DNA from: Vanessa cardui
Taxonomy: Eukaryota; Arthropoda; Insecta; Lepidoptera; Nymphalidae
DNA length: 64,000 bases
NCBI RefSeq assembly: GCF_905220365.1
Contig: NC_061153.1
Coordinates: forward strand, 9,630,001-9,694,000
Direction of reading: 5' to 3'
Shown: piece by piece, positions 18,615-27,950 of the stretch
How positions within the stretch are numbered: the first letter of the stretch is position 1
Layout: each line of letters opens with the position of its first letter
The notes under the pieces: model-generated
Database searches by the model: none
Told to the model about the DNA's origin: nothing
What the model saw: only the letters and a program-made list of their open reading frames with translations
Translations under genes and position numbers: made by a program

Positions 18615-19943
18615 TCAAAGTTTCCAAAATTGTCCAAGATCAAAATTATATCCAATGGATATAATCAAGCATTGGGTCAGAGGCTTGGTTATTTTAGCAA
18701 AGTCTGGTATGAATTTTCTATAATAACCAAATAATCCTAAAAAGCGTTTTATTTCTGTACGGGTATTAGGTAAGGGGTAATTCTTAATTGCCGATATTTT
18801 GTCAGGGTTAGGTTTTATACCATCCTTGCTAATAACATGCCCAAGGTACGCCGTTTCTAGTTTTAGGAATTCTGATTTGTCCATCTGTATTTTAAAATTT
18901 GACTCACGTAATTTCTTAAATACTTTTTCTAGGTTAATTATGTGCTCCTGAAGGGATGTATTAAATACTATTATATCATCTAGGTATACTAGACAAATAG
19001 TATTCTGTAGCTCTCTCAACACATTGTCCATGACTCTCTGAAAAGTGGATGGACTATTTTTAAGGCCCATAGGCATGCGTAAGAATTCAAAATGGCCGTG
19101 TTCAACATTAAAAGCTGTTTTAGGTATATCTTGGGGGTTCATTTCTACTTGATAGAAGCCACTAGCAAGGTCTAAGGTTGTGAAATATTGGCAATTACCT
19201 AATTTATCTAATACGTCGGCTATATTAGGAATGGGATACTTGTCGTCTACGGTCTTTTCATTGAGTTTTCGGAAATCAACTACTATACGCCATTTAGCTT
19301 TCCCTGACGCGTCTGCTTTCTTAGCTACAACCCAAATTGGGGAGCTCCACGCTGAATTCGAAGGCCTAATGATTCCCTGTTCTAGCATCTTACCTATCTG
19401 TTCTTGTACTTCCTGTCTGTGGACATAGGGATACCGATAACTTTTTGTGTAAACCGGAACCTCATCAGTTGTTTTAATCGAGTGCTTTATTTTGTTGGTG
19501 AAAGTTAAAGGCTCTCCTTCTAAGTAGAAAACATCGGCATACTGCGCACAAACCAGCTCTAAGTTCGTACGTTCTTCGATATTTAAGTGATCAGTGCGTA
19601 GACGCGAAATTACTTCTTTTATGCGATCTTGCTGTTTATTGGCAGGTGTACACTGTACGTTATACATTTCTGCAGAGATTGCTCGGTCCATAGAGAATAT
19701 GACGTTGCTTCGACTTGGATTGGTTACTTCAACTATTCCCCTATTATTCGAAACGGTAGTTAAGCATTCGCCAATAATACAATTTGAAACGGTTTGTTCT
19801 TCTATAAATGCATGTCCGTCATGAATATTTATCGGAATCCTAAGTAATTTCGAAGTATTCGCTGGTATAATGTCCTCATACAAATTCGCGTTGCGGGAAT
19901 CATATACCTTAATAGGATTTGAAGCGGTTTTAGTTTTTAGCAA
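18615..19943 (-). pseudogene. pol: ERV1 reverse transcriptase
   Basis: 442 open codons. RT blocks in order: trp-ser-ser-pro-ile-trp-val-val, arg-ile-val-val-asp-phe-arg, leu-asp-leu-ala-ser-gly-phe, gly-leu-lys-asn-ser-pro-ser-thr-phe, and the catalytic tyr-leu-asp-asp-ile, followed by the connection domain (gly-tyr-tyr-arg-lys-phe-ile-pro). The domain itself is intact, but it is cut off from protease by an in-frame TGA at 19959 and from RNase H by a frameshift, so the polyprotein is broken. Confidence 0.87.
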
Positions 19944-19958
19944 TTTGTTCTTATAATC

Positions 19959-20369
19959 TCAAATAAGCCCATCGAAATAATCATGGAACTTATAAATGTA
20001 AAATGTCGTATTATCCGAATCATTAAATTCTTTAAAGCTAGGTAACGTAATTGAATAGTAATTTCTAGAGGTGGCGTGAATATTCTTAACTTCAAAAGGA
20101 TCGTAATTTACTGGTAAGTTACTATAGTATCTTTCCACTACCTCGGGACACAGAAATGATTGATTTGCTCCTGTATCTATTAATAGTTTCATAGGAGGTG
20201 ATGCGATTTGAATGTACGGAAGCTGACGTTGGTTTTGAAGATTAATTTCTATTTTAAGGTGTCGGACTTCCGGTCCTTCGAAAAATCCTGCTCGTTTGTT
20301 TTAACGCTATCGGCTTCCACTTGGGGTGTTTCTGTATAATTTTCTAAAGGTTTATACGGAATATTCATA
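19959..20369 (-). pseudogene. pol: ERV1 protease and pol start
   Basis: An ATG near 20369 overlaps the gag end in the -1 frame, the usual gag-pol arrangement. After an indel near 20285 the frame resumes with leu-ile-asp-thr-gly-ala-asn-gln-ser, the active-site block of the retroviral aspartic protease (about 20180). It then runs to a TGA at 19959, one codon group before RT. The protease cuts the Gag-Pol polyprotein. Confidence 0.75.
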
Positions 20370-21479
20370 GGGTTGCTGGTATTCTACGTACTCGCTAATA
20401 TCGTAATAAGGATCGTAATAATCGGCATATTCATCGTATATAGAATTGTCAATGAAACTATTGTAATTTACTTCTTTAGATTTAAAGTAGTTCGTAGGGG
20501 GTGGGTTCCCGGATTTTGCCCAGTTATGTCCTGTAATTGCTGGTTGTGTAGGCGGCAATGGTCTTGTAACATAATGGCTTACTCCACTCATAGGACGTGG
20601 TTGGTTAACAGCTTGGTGGTTAAGACGTGAACCTATTTGAAAGTTATTTTGTTGAGGGTTATAATTTGGCGGTGACGATCTAAAAATTTGTTGCGTATGT
20701 GTTGGACCGAATTGGCGGGGTTGATACAGATTCTGGCTCCATTGCGGTGTAGATGGTGGAACGAAATGAGGGCGTGAAGGGCCAGGTATATTAAAGTTAA
20801 AAGGTTTAGGCGCGGGCATTGAAAACTGTTGGTTAGGCATTTTATAGGCACTTACAAAATGATTTGGTACGGACATAGAATTTATAGATTTTTTGTCAGG
20901 TAATCTTTGGTTCCGATTTTGTAGGTACATAGTATTCATCTCCTCGTGTACGAATTCTAATGCCTTTTCGATGGTCTCAGGGCGCATGCAACGTATGCGC
21001 GATCCTAAGGGATCGTTCAAACCTCGCAAATACGCTTGAAGCGTTAATTTACGATAAAGATCTCGTTTAGCATTAATGGTGGTCTCAAGGGTATCATGCA
21101 GGCTTACATAGGTCATTATAGTACTGTATAGATTCTGGCAACGCTCATAATACTCCTGCGCGGTGCTAGAACCTTGCGATAAAATAGCTAAATCGTTATA
21201 TAGAGCGGTCTCATCTCGTTGGTCCGCGAAGTTGTTCACTAAAGCAGTTCGAATGCCTTGCCAGTCGGATGGAATCCCATTAGAATTAATTAAGCGAGCA
21301 GCAGAGCCTGTTACTTTGTTAAGAATTCCGTTAAGAAGAGCACACCTACTTAATTCACTACTACTATCACTACAAAACTGTCCTACCAATTGATCACATA
21401 ATTTTAAAAATCTAGTAAGTACATTTGGGTTCCCGTCGAACTCGGGTACCAACCTTAAGGCTTTATAAATGGTGTCTAA
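20352..21479 (-). CDS. gag: ERV1 Gag
   Basis: Open frame. I favour the ATG at 21479 (375 codons) over the upstream one at 21620 because the errantivirus Gag block leu-arg-leu-val-pro-glu-phe-asp-gly-asn-pro follows within about 12 residues. The N-terminal two thirds form the helical capsid-like domain (ile-arg-thr-ala-leu-val-asn-asn-phe; leu-gln-ala-tyr-leu-arg-gly-leu). The C-terminal third is Pro/Gln/Asn-rich with repeated Tyr at the end, and has no CCHC knuckle. Pol overlaps its end in the -1 frame. Forms the particle shell. Confidence 0.82.
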   Translation of the reverse strand, partial: LDTIYKALRLVPEFDGNPNVLTRFLKLCDQLVGQFCSDSSSELSRCALLNGILNKVTGSAARLINSNGIPSDWQGIRTALVNNFADQRDETALYNDLAILSQGSSTAQEYYERCQNLYSTIMTYVSLHDTLETTINAKRDLYRKLTLQAYLRGLNDPLGSRIRCMRPETIEKALEFVHEEMNTMYLQNRNQRLPDKKSINSMSVPNHFVSAYKMPNQQFSMPAPKPFNFNIPGPSRPHFVPPSTPQWSQNLYQPRQFGPTHTQQIFRSSPPNYNPQQNNFQIGSRLNHQAVNQPRPMSGVSHYVTRPLPPTQPAITGHNWAKSGNPPPTNYFKSKEVNYNSFIDNSIYDEYADYYDPYYDISEYVEYQQPYEYSV

Positions 21480-21830
21480 CTCAGACATTTCCGTTTGTTC
21501 TTCTATACTACTTAAACTAATATCTCTTCTATTATCTACGAAAGTTTGCCTACTAATAATAACTATCCTAGGTTCCTTCGATTTTCTTAAATGAAAAATC
21601 TTGGCAAATTTTATTAACACAGGTTAGTTAGGCTAGGATTGAGCAACCACTAAAAAGAATCTAGTGTACTCACATGAACATGTTTCGGTCTCTCTGCGTT
21701 ATCGATGTCTGGATACCTCTCGTGCAGCACTACTCGTAGATTCGGATGCTCTGGATGCAGCAGCTAGACAAGCTACGGCGGGGCTTCACGCGATTACGGA
21801 AATCTTCTACGCGAAACGTTCCGCGAGCAT

Positions 21831-21846
21831 CCTACCGACTGCGCCA
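21831..21846 (-). promoter_or_regulatory. ERV1 primer-binding site
   Basis: On the minus strand TGGCGCAGTCGGTAGG directly follows the 5' LTR, matching the serine-tRNA primer site of 17.6/297-type elements. Confidence 0.85.
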
Positions 21847-22219
21847 ATTACGTAGGGCTGCCGTTGAGGATGCAGAATGAAACCGAACGAATTTAACTTA
21901 TACGCTTATTTAAGTAATTCAATTTAACAATTAATTATTTCTAATTTATAATACGTGACAGTCTGTTCGATGTCAGAACAAAAAGTGAAGTTCTGTAGTC
22001 TGAATTACATATTTATAACGAAATCGGTAAATCACTGAATGGTCCCCACGGTATGGTGATTCTTGGTAGCGCTCGATGTTCGGGAGGTCTTGCGAAACAA
22101 AGCAGCGACGCTGGCAACAAGTGGTAGCTTCAAGGAATGCATGGTGTGATTATTTCTCACGGTATGGTAATTCTTGGTAGCGCTCGATGTTCGGGAGGTC
22201 TTGCGATTATTTCTTAACA
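21846..22219 (-). repeat. ERV1 5' LTR (374 bp)
   Basis: Minus-strand ends TGTTAAG and ACGTAATT. Complete, unlike the split 3' LTR. Holds two 50-bp direct repeats in U3 (22045-22094 and 22156-22205) that differ at three positions. Confidence 0.93.
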
Positions 22220-22223
22220 CATG
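22220..22223 (+). repeat. CATG target duplication of ERV1, right
   Basis: Matches 5821-5824 on the other side of ERV1. Confidence 0.85.
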
Positions 22224-22352
22224 CGACACTCTTACATGGAGCAATATTATGGTTATTTCGATAGGTGTAAGAATAGCGCAGCCTCTTACACTTGAATCAG
22301 CAATAGTTATAATAATAGCTAGGCAAGAGGAGGGAAAACTTACTTATAACCG
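22224..22352 (+). pseudogene. gag: ERV3 gag, resumed fragment
   Basis: About 43 codons including ile-gly-val-arg-ile-ala-gln-pro-leu-thr-leu-glu-ser-ala and arg-gln-glu-glu-gly-lys-leu, a block order found near the end of errantivirus Gag capsid. It has the same strand as the gag at 4395-4780 and is joined to it across ERV1 by the CATG duplication. It stops where LINE-C starts. Confidence 0.6.
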
Positions 22353-22527
22353 GACAAATAGTCACAATTTTTGGGAAAATCATTTATATTTTTGCGTTCA
22401 TACATAACATTATCAAAAACAAATTGTGAAGCGACAGTCATTATTTTAATTTCTTTAAATTTACATCTCAACGAATCTTTTGGGCCCAGGTTATAAACTG
22501 CACGAATAGTATTAATGTCAGCTGCAT

Positions 22528-22572
22528 TACCCCAGAGTAGGATGCCATCTTATGGCATCCTACTCTGGGGTA
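22528..22572. repeat. Perfect short foldback, 21-bp arms, 3-nt loop
   Basis: 22528-22548 is the exact reverse complement of 22552-22572, separated by CTT. It lies in the LINE-C coding region where relatives read ser-tyr-gly-ile-leu-leu-trp-gly-asn; the inverted copy of those codons replaces normal sequence. Confidence 0.9.
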
Positions 22573-22613
22573 CATAATACTGTGGAAATAGCTAAAATAC
22601 ACAAGGCGAGCCG

Positions 22614-22621
22614 TATCCACA
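22614..22621 (+). repeat. SINE target duplication, left
   Basis: TATCCACA, repeated at 22939-22946. Confidence 0.8.
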
Positions 22622-22938
22622 ACAACAGCCTGTAAATTCCCACTGCTGGGCTACAGGCCTCCTCTCCCTTTGAGGAGAAGGTTTGGAACTTATTCCACCA
22701 CGCTGTTCCAATGCGGGTTGGTGGAATACATATGTGGCAGAATTTCTGTGAAATTTGTCACATGCAAGTTTCCTCACGATGTTTTCCTTCACCGCTGACC
22801 AAGAGATGAATTATAAAGACAAATTAAGCACATGAATCAGCGGTGCTTGCCTGGGTTTGAACCCGCAATCATCGGTTAAGATGCGCGCGTTCTTACCATT
22901 GGGCCATCTCGACTCTTCTGAAGAGTCGAGATGACCCT
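22622..22938 (-). mobile_element. Metulj-like SINE, complete, in LINE-C
   Basis: 317 bp on the minus strand with a tRNA-derived head (B box GGTTCAAACCC near 22857-22867), a middle 'gtgaaggaaaacatcgtgagg' block and a tail ending 'cagcagtgggaatttacaggctgt'. It is flanked by an exact 8-bp TATCCACA duplication and disrupts LINE-C codons for thr-asp-val-asp-thr-ala-arg. SINEs are copied in trans by LINE RT. Confidence 0.88.
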
Positions 22939-24541
22939 TATCCACATCAGTCAAAAATCTAATATTTTTTACCGCATAGGCTGCAGAACTGAGTCTATTT
23001 GCCAATTTACTTATATGGGCGCCCCATTGGAGCTTAGAGTCAATTGTCATACCAAGGAACTCCGTTGACTCTAATACATCTAATGCTTCCCCGTTTAAAA
23101 GTTCATTCGTTTTGATACATCTTACATTGGTAGTGAAGTGAATAGTGAATTTAATACATTTTGCCTTTTTACTATTTAACATTAAATTATTGACATTAAA
23201 CCAATGTACTATTTACGAGAGAGCATTGTTCACATCGTCATACATTAAAAGACGTCTTTTTATTTTAAAAATTAAAGAAGTATCGTCAGCAAACAATACT
23301 ATCTCGAGTTTATCACCTAAGAGAGATGTGGTAGGTCATTTATATAAACAAGGAAGAGAAATGGACCAAGAATTGATCCTTGAGGGACCCCCACAGTAAC
23401 CTGAGCCCCGGGAGATCTCTTTCCATTTACATCAACCCTCTGAAACCGATTGCTCAGATACGAAATCAGAAGACTGAGTGCAGTGTCCCTGACTCCATAA
23501 TGTCGTAGCTTCCTGGCCAAGGTTTCGTGTTGCACACAATTGAAGGCCTTAGATAAATCACAAAAAATCCCTAAGGCATCCTGTGACTTCTCCCAGACCC
23601 TGTAGATATTCTTTATGAGCTCAACACCAGCGCCAGTTTTCGAGCGACCCCTTGTAAATCCAAATTGTTTTTTGTGTAGCAACTTGTTCTTGTTAAAATG
23701 TACTAGCATTTTAAAGATCTTGCTAAGAGTTGGTAGTACAGACTGACTGACTACCTGACTTAAATATTTGTATTACTTTACTATGTTTCATGAGGTCAGG
23801 AAACACGCCACTAAGAACACAATTATTGAATATATTGACAAGGTAGGGTGAGATAACATAAATTATTGAATTGACTACCTTAACAGAGATCCCCCACAGA
23901 TCGGCAGTTTTTTTAACATCTAGCGATCTGAAAGAACTTATGATGTCATTTACACCTACTGTATTAAATTTAAAACTTATATTACATTCTTTCACATTGT
24001 TTTTTAATAATGATTCAGCAACGGTGGGAGAGGAATTTAGTGAGCTAGTTGTCGAAAAAGGAATGTCAGCAAAAAATGTTTCAATAATAGTTGCAACATT
24101 CCGATCTGAGGAAAATAAATTGTTATCAATAGATAAACTAATGTCGGAGATGTTATTTTTGACTCTTCCAGTTTCGCAATTAATAATTTTCCATGTAATT
24201 TTAATTTTATCAGGAGCATCAATAATTTTTTTTTATATGTAACGATTTGGCTGTATGACATTCACGTTTGAATAGTTTAGAGTAGGCACTAACATTACTA
24301 ATAAATGAAAATGATCGATTGTATGATCTTTCACTATAAAGTCGCCCAATCATTAAGAAAATTCCTAGAACTGACTGTCTTAGGAGTAAATATGGCATTA
24401 AATTCTGTTTTTATTAAATTAAAAAAAAATGTTATAAAGCTCATTCGAATTATCATTTAATTGTAAATATGAGAGCTTTGCCATGATATTACTTCTGAAC
24501 TTCTCAATTCGGTACAAATTGATAGGAACAAATGTCTGTTT
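22649..24541. repeat. 1893-bp tandem duplication, unit 1
   Basis: Equals 24542-26434 with a handful of substitutions (for example near 23118, 23857, 24382 and 24397). Begins inside the SINE tail and ends in the LINE-C linker between endonuclease and RT. Confidence 0.95.
22811..24261 (-). pseudogene. LINE-C RT, copy 1
   Basis: Minus-strand pieces give linker (24261-24037), the region ahead of RT (23995-23723), RT core (23709-23317: gln-phe-gly-phe-thr-arg-gly-arg-ser, cys-asp-leu-ser-lys-ala-phe-asn, val-gly-val-pro-gln-gly-ser) and the post-catalytic part (23182 onward). The tyr-arg-pro-ile-ser block is lost by a deletion near 23740 and the phe-ala-asp-asp block (near 23290) is in another frame. 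The last frame runs into the SINE. It has no endonuclease upstream, because unit 2 lies there. Confidence 0.8.
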
Positions 24542-24831
24542 GGCTACAGGCCTCCTCTCCCTTTGAGGAGAAGGTTTGGAACTTATTCCACCACGCTGTT
24601 CCAATGCGGGTTGGTGGAATACATATGTGGCAGAATTTCTGTGAAATTTGTCACATGCAAGTTTCCTCACGATGTTTTCCTTCACCGCTGACCAAGAGAT
24701 GAATTATAAAGACAAATTAAGCACATGAATCAGCGGTGCTTGCCTGGGTTTGAACCCGCAATCATCGGTTAAGATGCGCGCGTTCTTACCATTGGGCCAT
24801 CTCGACTCTTCTGAAGAGTCGAGATGACCCT
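24542..24831 (-). mobile_element. SINE, second copy inside the tandem duplication
   Basis: Copy of 22649-22938 that lacks the last 27 bases of the SINE tail. The duplication breakpoint falls inside the SINE, so this is not an independent insertion. Confidence 0.9.
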
Positions 24832-26154
24832 TATCCACATCAGTCAAAAATCTAATATTTTTTACCGCATAGGCTGCAGAACTGAGTCTATTTGCCAATT
24901 TACTTATATGGGCGCCCCATTGGAGCTTAGAGTCAATTGTCATACCAAGGAACTCCGTTGACTCTAATACATCTAATGCTTCCCCGTTTAAAAGTTCATT
25001 CGTTTTGACACATCTTACATTGGTAGTGAAGTGAATAGTGAATTTAATACATTTTGCCTTTTTACTATTTAACATTAAATTATTGACATTAAACCAATGT
25101 ACTATTTACGAGAGAGCATTGTTCACATCGTCATACATTAAAAGACGTCTTTTTATTTTAAAAATTAAAGAAGTATCGTCAGCAAACAATACTATCTCGA
25201 GTTTATCACCTAAGAGAGATGTGGTAGGTCATTTATATAAACAAGGAAGAGAAATGGACCAAGAATTGATCCTTGAGGGACCCCCACAGTAACCTGAGCC
25301 CCGGGAGATCTCTTTCCATTTACATCAACCCTCTGAAACCGATTGCTCAGATACGAAATCAGAAGACTGAGTGCAGTGTCCCTGACTCCATAATGTCGTA
25401 GCTTCCTGGCCAAGGTTTCGTGTTGCACACAATTGAAGGCCTTAGATAAATCACAAAAAATCCCTAAGGCATCCTGTGACTTCTCCCAGACCCTGTAGAT
25501 ATTCTTTATGAGCTCAACACCAGCGCCAGTTTTCGAGCGACCCCTTGTAAATCCAAATTGTTTTTTGTGTAGCAACTTGTTCTTGTTAAAATGTACTAGC
25601 ATTTTAAAGATCTTGCTAAGAGTTGGTAGTACAGACTGACTGACTACCTGACTTAAATATTTGTATTACTTTACTATGTTTCATGAGGTCAGGAAACACG
25701 CCACTAAGAACACAATTATTGAATATATTGACAAGGTAGGGTGAGATAACATCAATTATTGAATTGACTACCTTAACAGAGATCCCCCACAGATCGGCAG
25801 TTTTTTTAACATCTAGCGATCTGAAAGAACTTATGATGTCATTTACACCTACTGTATTAAATTTAAAACTTATATTACATTCTTTCACATTGTTTTTTAA
25901 TAATGATTCAGCAACGGTGGGAGAGGAATTTAGTGAGCTAGTTGTCGAAAAAGGAATGTCAGCAAAAAATGTTTCAATAATAGTTGCAACATTCCGATCT
26001 GAGGAAAATAAATTGTTATCAATAGATAAACTAATGTCGGAGATGTTATTTTTGACTCTTCCAGTTTCGCAATTAATAATTTTCCATGTAATTTTAATTT
26101 TATCAGGAGCATCAATAATTTTTTTTTATATGTAACGATTTGGCTGTATGACAT
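24704..26154 (-). pseudogene. LINE-C RT, copy 2
   Basis: Same pieces and same breaks as copy 1, shifted by 1893 bp (RT core 25602-25210; pre-RT 25888-25616). Because both copies share the deletion near the tyr-arg-pro block, the element was already dead when it was duplicated. Confidence 0.8.
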
Positions 26155-26434
26155 TCACGTTTGAATAGTTTAGAGTAGGCACTAACATTACTAATAAATG
26201 AAAATGATCGATTGTATGATCTTTCACTATAAAGTCGCCCAATCATTAAGAAAATTCCTAGAACTGACTGTCTCAGGAGTAAATATGGCATTAAATCCTG
26301 TTTTTATTAAATTAAAAAAAAATGTTATAAAGCTCATTCGAATTATCATTTAATTGTAAATATGAGAGCTTTGCCATGATATTACTTCTGAACTTCTCAA
26401 TTCGGTACAAATTGATAGGAACAAATGTCTGTTT

Positions 26435-27220
26435 TAAATACTTAGTATTATTTTTTATTTGAAAATTGAATGAAGCCAACTGTGCACAATGATCTGAATT
26501 TAACATATTTATAATACATTTATGATTTGGAACACAATTGGTACATATGTTGTCAATACATGTTGCAGTGGATTCAGTGATTCTAGTTGGTTCTAGGAGC
26601 AAGTTATTGAGGTTATATGAATATAATAATGATCTGAATCTAATACTTGTGCTATGGTTTTTTAATAAATTTATGTTGAAATCACCACAAATAAAAACAT
26701 ATTTACTCGATCCAGATAATTTCAACAATGCACTTTCTAATATTTTCTCAAATGCTTCATATAACCCACTAGGAGGTCTGTATACACATACAACAATGAC
26801 ATGTTCAAGCTCTGCACAGGTTATTTCAATAGTCTGCTCAATAGAAAGGCTCACAACATCTTTACGTTCTTTAAATTTTAAATTTTTATTAATAAGTATT
26901 AATGAGCCACCGCGTATAGCTTTTTTTCTACTGAACAGACTAGCCATCTGGTGACCACTGAAGTTAAACATAAACTGATAATTTACAAGCCAGTGTTCTG
27001 TTAAACATAAAATATCAATGGCATTGCTGTTTATGAATAACTCAATCTCTAAATCTTTTCCTAGCATTCCTTGAATGTTTTGGTGCACCAGGTTTACAAG
27101 TTTACTATTATTATTATTTTGTTTATTTCTAATATTAAAATTTAGGAATTTATCCAACGATGCATTACTATTAGGTAAATAAATACAACTTGAGCCAGAA
27201 ACTACCTCTATAGGGAACAT
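26435..27220 (-). pseudogene. LINE-C endonuclease
   Basis: The open frame 27220-26312 (302 codons) holds the endonuclease: leu-val-his-gln-asn-ile-gln-gly, leu-thr-glu-his-trp, val-cys-val-tyr-arg-pro-pro-ser-gly, cys-gly-asp-phe-asn-ile-asn, cys-ile-asp-asn-ile and ser-asp-his-cys. All metal-binding and catalytic blocks appear present, but the frame stops in the linker at 26312 and RT downstream is broken. Confidence 0.85.
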
Positions 27221-27239
27221 GCAAATATAATATTTATGA

Positions 27240-27950
27240 AAAATTTGCTATTTTAATGTTAAAAAAATATAAAAGAAGGGCCACTGCAAGGTTAATAATT
27301 GATATAGTTTTGTTTTTTAACAATAATTACGAATTAAAGTAACGTGAAATGAAACGTATTTTAAAACACTAATAGAGCGTTCAGTGACGTCACTCCTGTA
27401 ATGACTACATATTTGAGGTTATAGTTGTAAAAAAATGAACATTGAAACGAAAATTAATTGCGTTTTTCGAATTAAAATGGAAGTTGGGTTTGTGAAAGCA
27501 GACTCCAGATTCCTCTTTTCAGCTTAAAACCACTTTTATCTCTGTTTTGTGTCAGAAGGTCCTGTCAAAAACCATTTATTTGAAAAATTTATTGAAGTAA
27601 ATAGGCACAAACATATTTCAACAAAGCTTATTTGCGTGGTATCGACAGCCCGTTTTAAATTTTTACAAAATAAGTATCACATAGGTCGAAAAAAATGCAT
27701 AAGTATGAAAGCCAGCGAGGACAAGTACGATCAAAGGGCATTCACAGACAGCAGTGACGTCATACGACATATAGTGCCGTTTTCGCGCGAAAATTTAAAT
27801 TGACATTTTGAAACCTCATTCTTTGCCGTAAATTACAGTGTTTTAGATTTTTAATATAGTTGTGGTCTATGCTATATGGAGTTCTTTAAAATAAACACAA
27901 AAATAAAAATATTTCATCTTCCCTATTGTCTTAAGATTCAATTTAAATTA
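27240..27950. other. Unclassified stretch between LINE-C ORF1 and ORF2
   Basis: In LINE-A and LINE-B ORF1 and ORF2 nearly touch; here about 700 bp intervene. It has two AGTGACGTCA sites (27383-27392 and 27753-27762; palindrome TGACGTCA) 370 bp apart, an open 84-codon plus-strand frame (27549-27803) of unknown nature, and a 'cgcgcgaaaatttaaattgac' block. Probably an inserted repeat, but I see no clear ends or duplication. Confidence 0.4.

Larger units (their letters stand above)
5825..22219 (-). mobile_element. ERV1: errantivirus-like Gypsy provirus, nested
   Basis: A complete LTR-to-LTR provirus on the minus strand: 5' LTR 21846-22219, primer site, gag, pol, env, polypurine tract, 3' LTR 10110-10423 plus 5825-5883. 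Two LINEs lie inside it: LINE-A (5884-10109) splits the 3' LTR and LINE-B (13552-18119) splits pol after RNase H. Removing them leaves about 7.6 kb, a normal errantivirus length. The LTRs differ at one position by eye (10322 versus 22118), so it is young. gag and env are open, but pol has several breaks. It sits in ERV3 gag with a CATG duplication. Resembles the TED group from moths. Confidence 0.92.
24542..26434. repeat. 1893-bp tandem duplication, unit 2
   Basis: Second unit, joined head to tail with unit 1 at 24541/24542. Its right edge runs on into intact LINE-C endonuclease sequence, so this unit is the upstream (original-context) end for the minus-strand element. Confidence 0.95.

Noticed and set aside
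22840..22920. tRNA gene (internal A and B box pattern on the minus strand)
   Set aside because: The boxes belong to the tRNA-derived head of a SINE with a SINE body, tail and target duplication; no cloverleaf with a proper acceptor stem was found. The same holds for 62913-62966.
26538..26954. 138-codon plus-strand frame as a gene
   Set aside because: Antisense of the LINE-C endonuclease, whose conserved blocks are all on the minus strand.
27383..27762. The two AGTGACGTCA sites as a target duplication of an inserted element
   Set aside because: The sequences just inside the two sites show no terminal features, and LINE-C does not resume next to either site.
27549..27803. 84-codon plus-strand frame as a host gene
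   Set aside because: No recognisable domain or start context, and it lies inside a repeat-like stretch between LINE ORFs.
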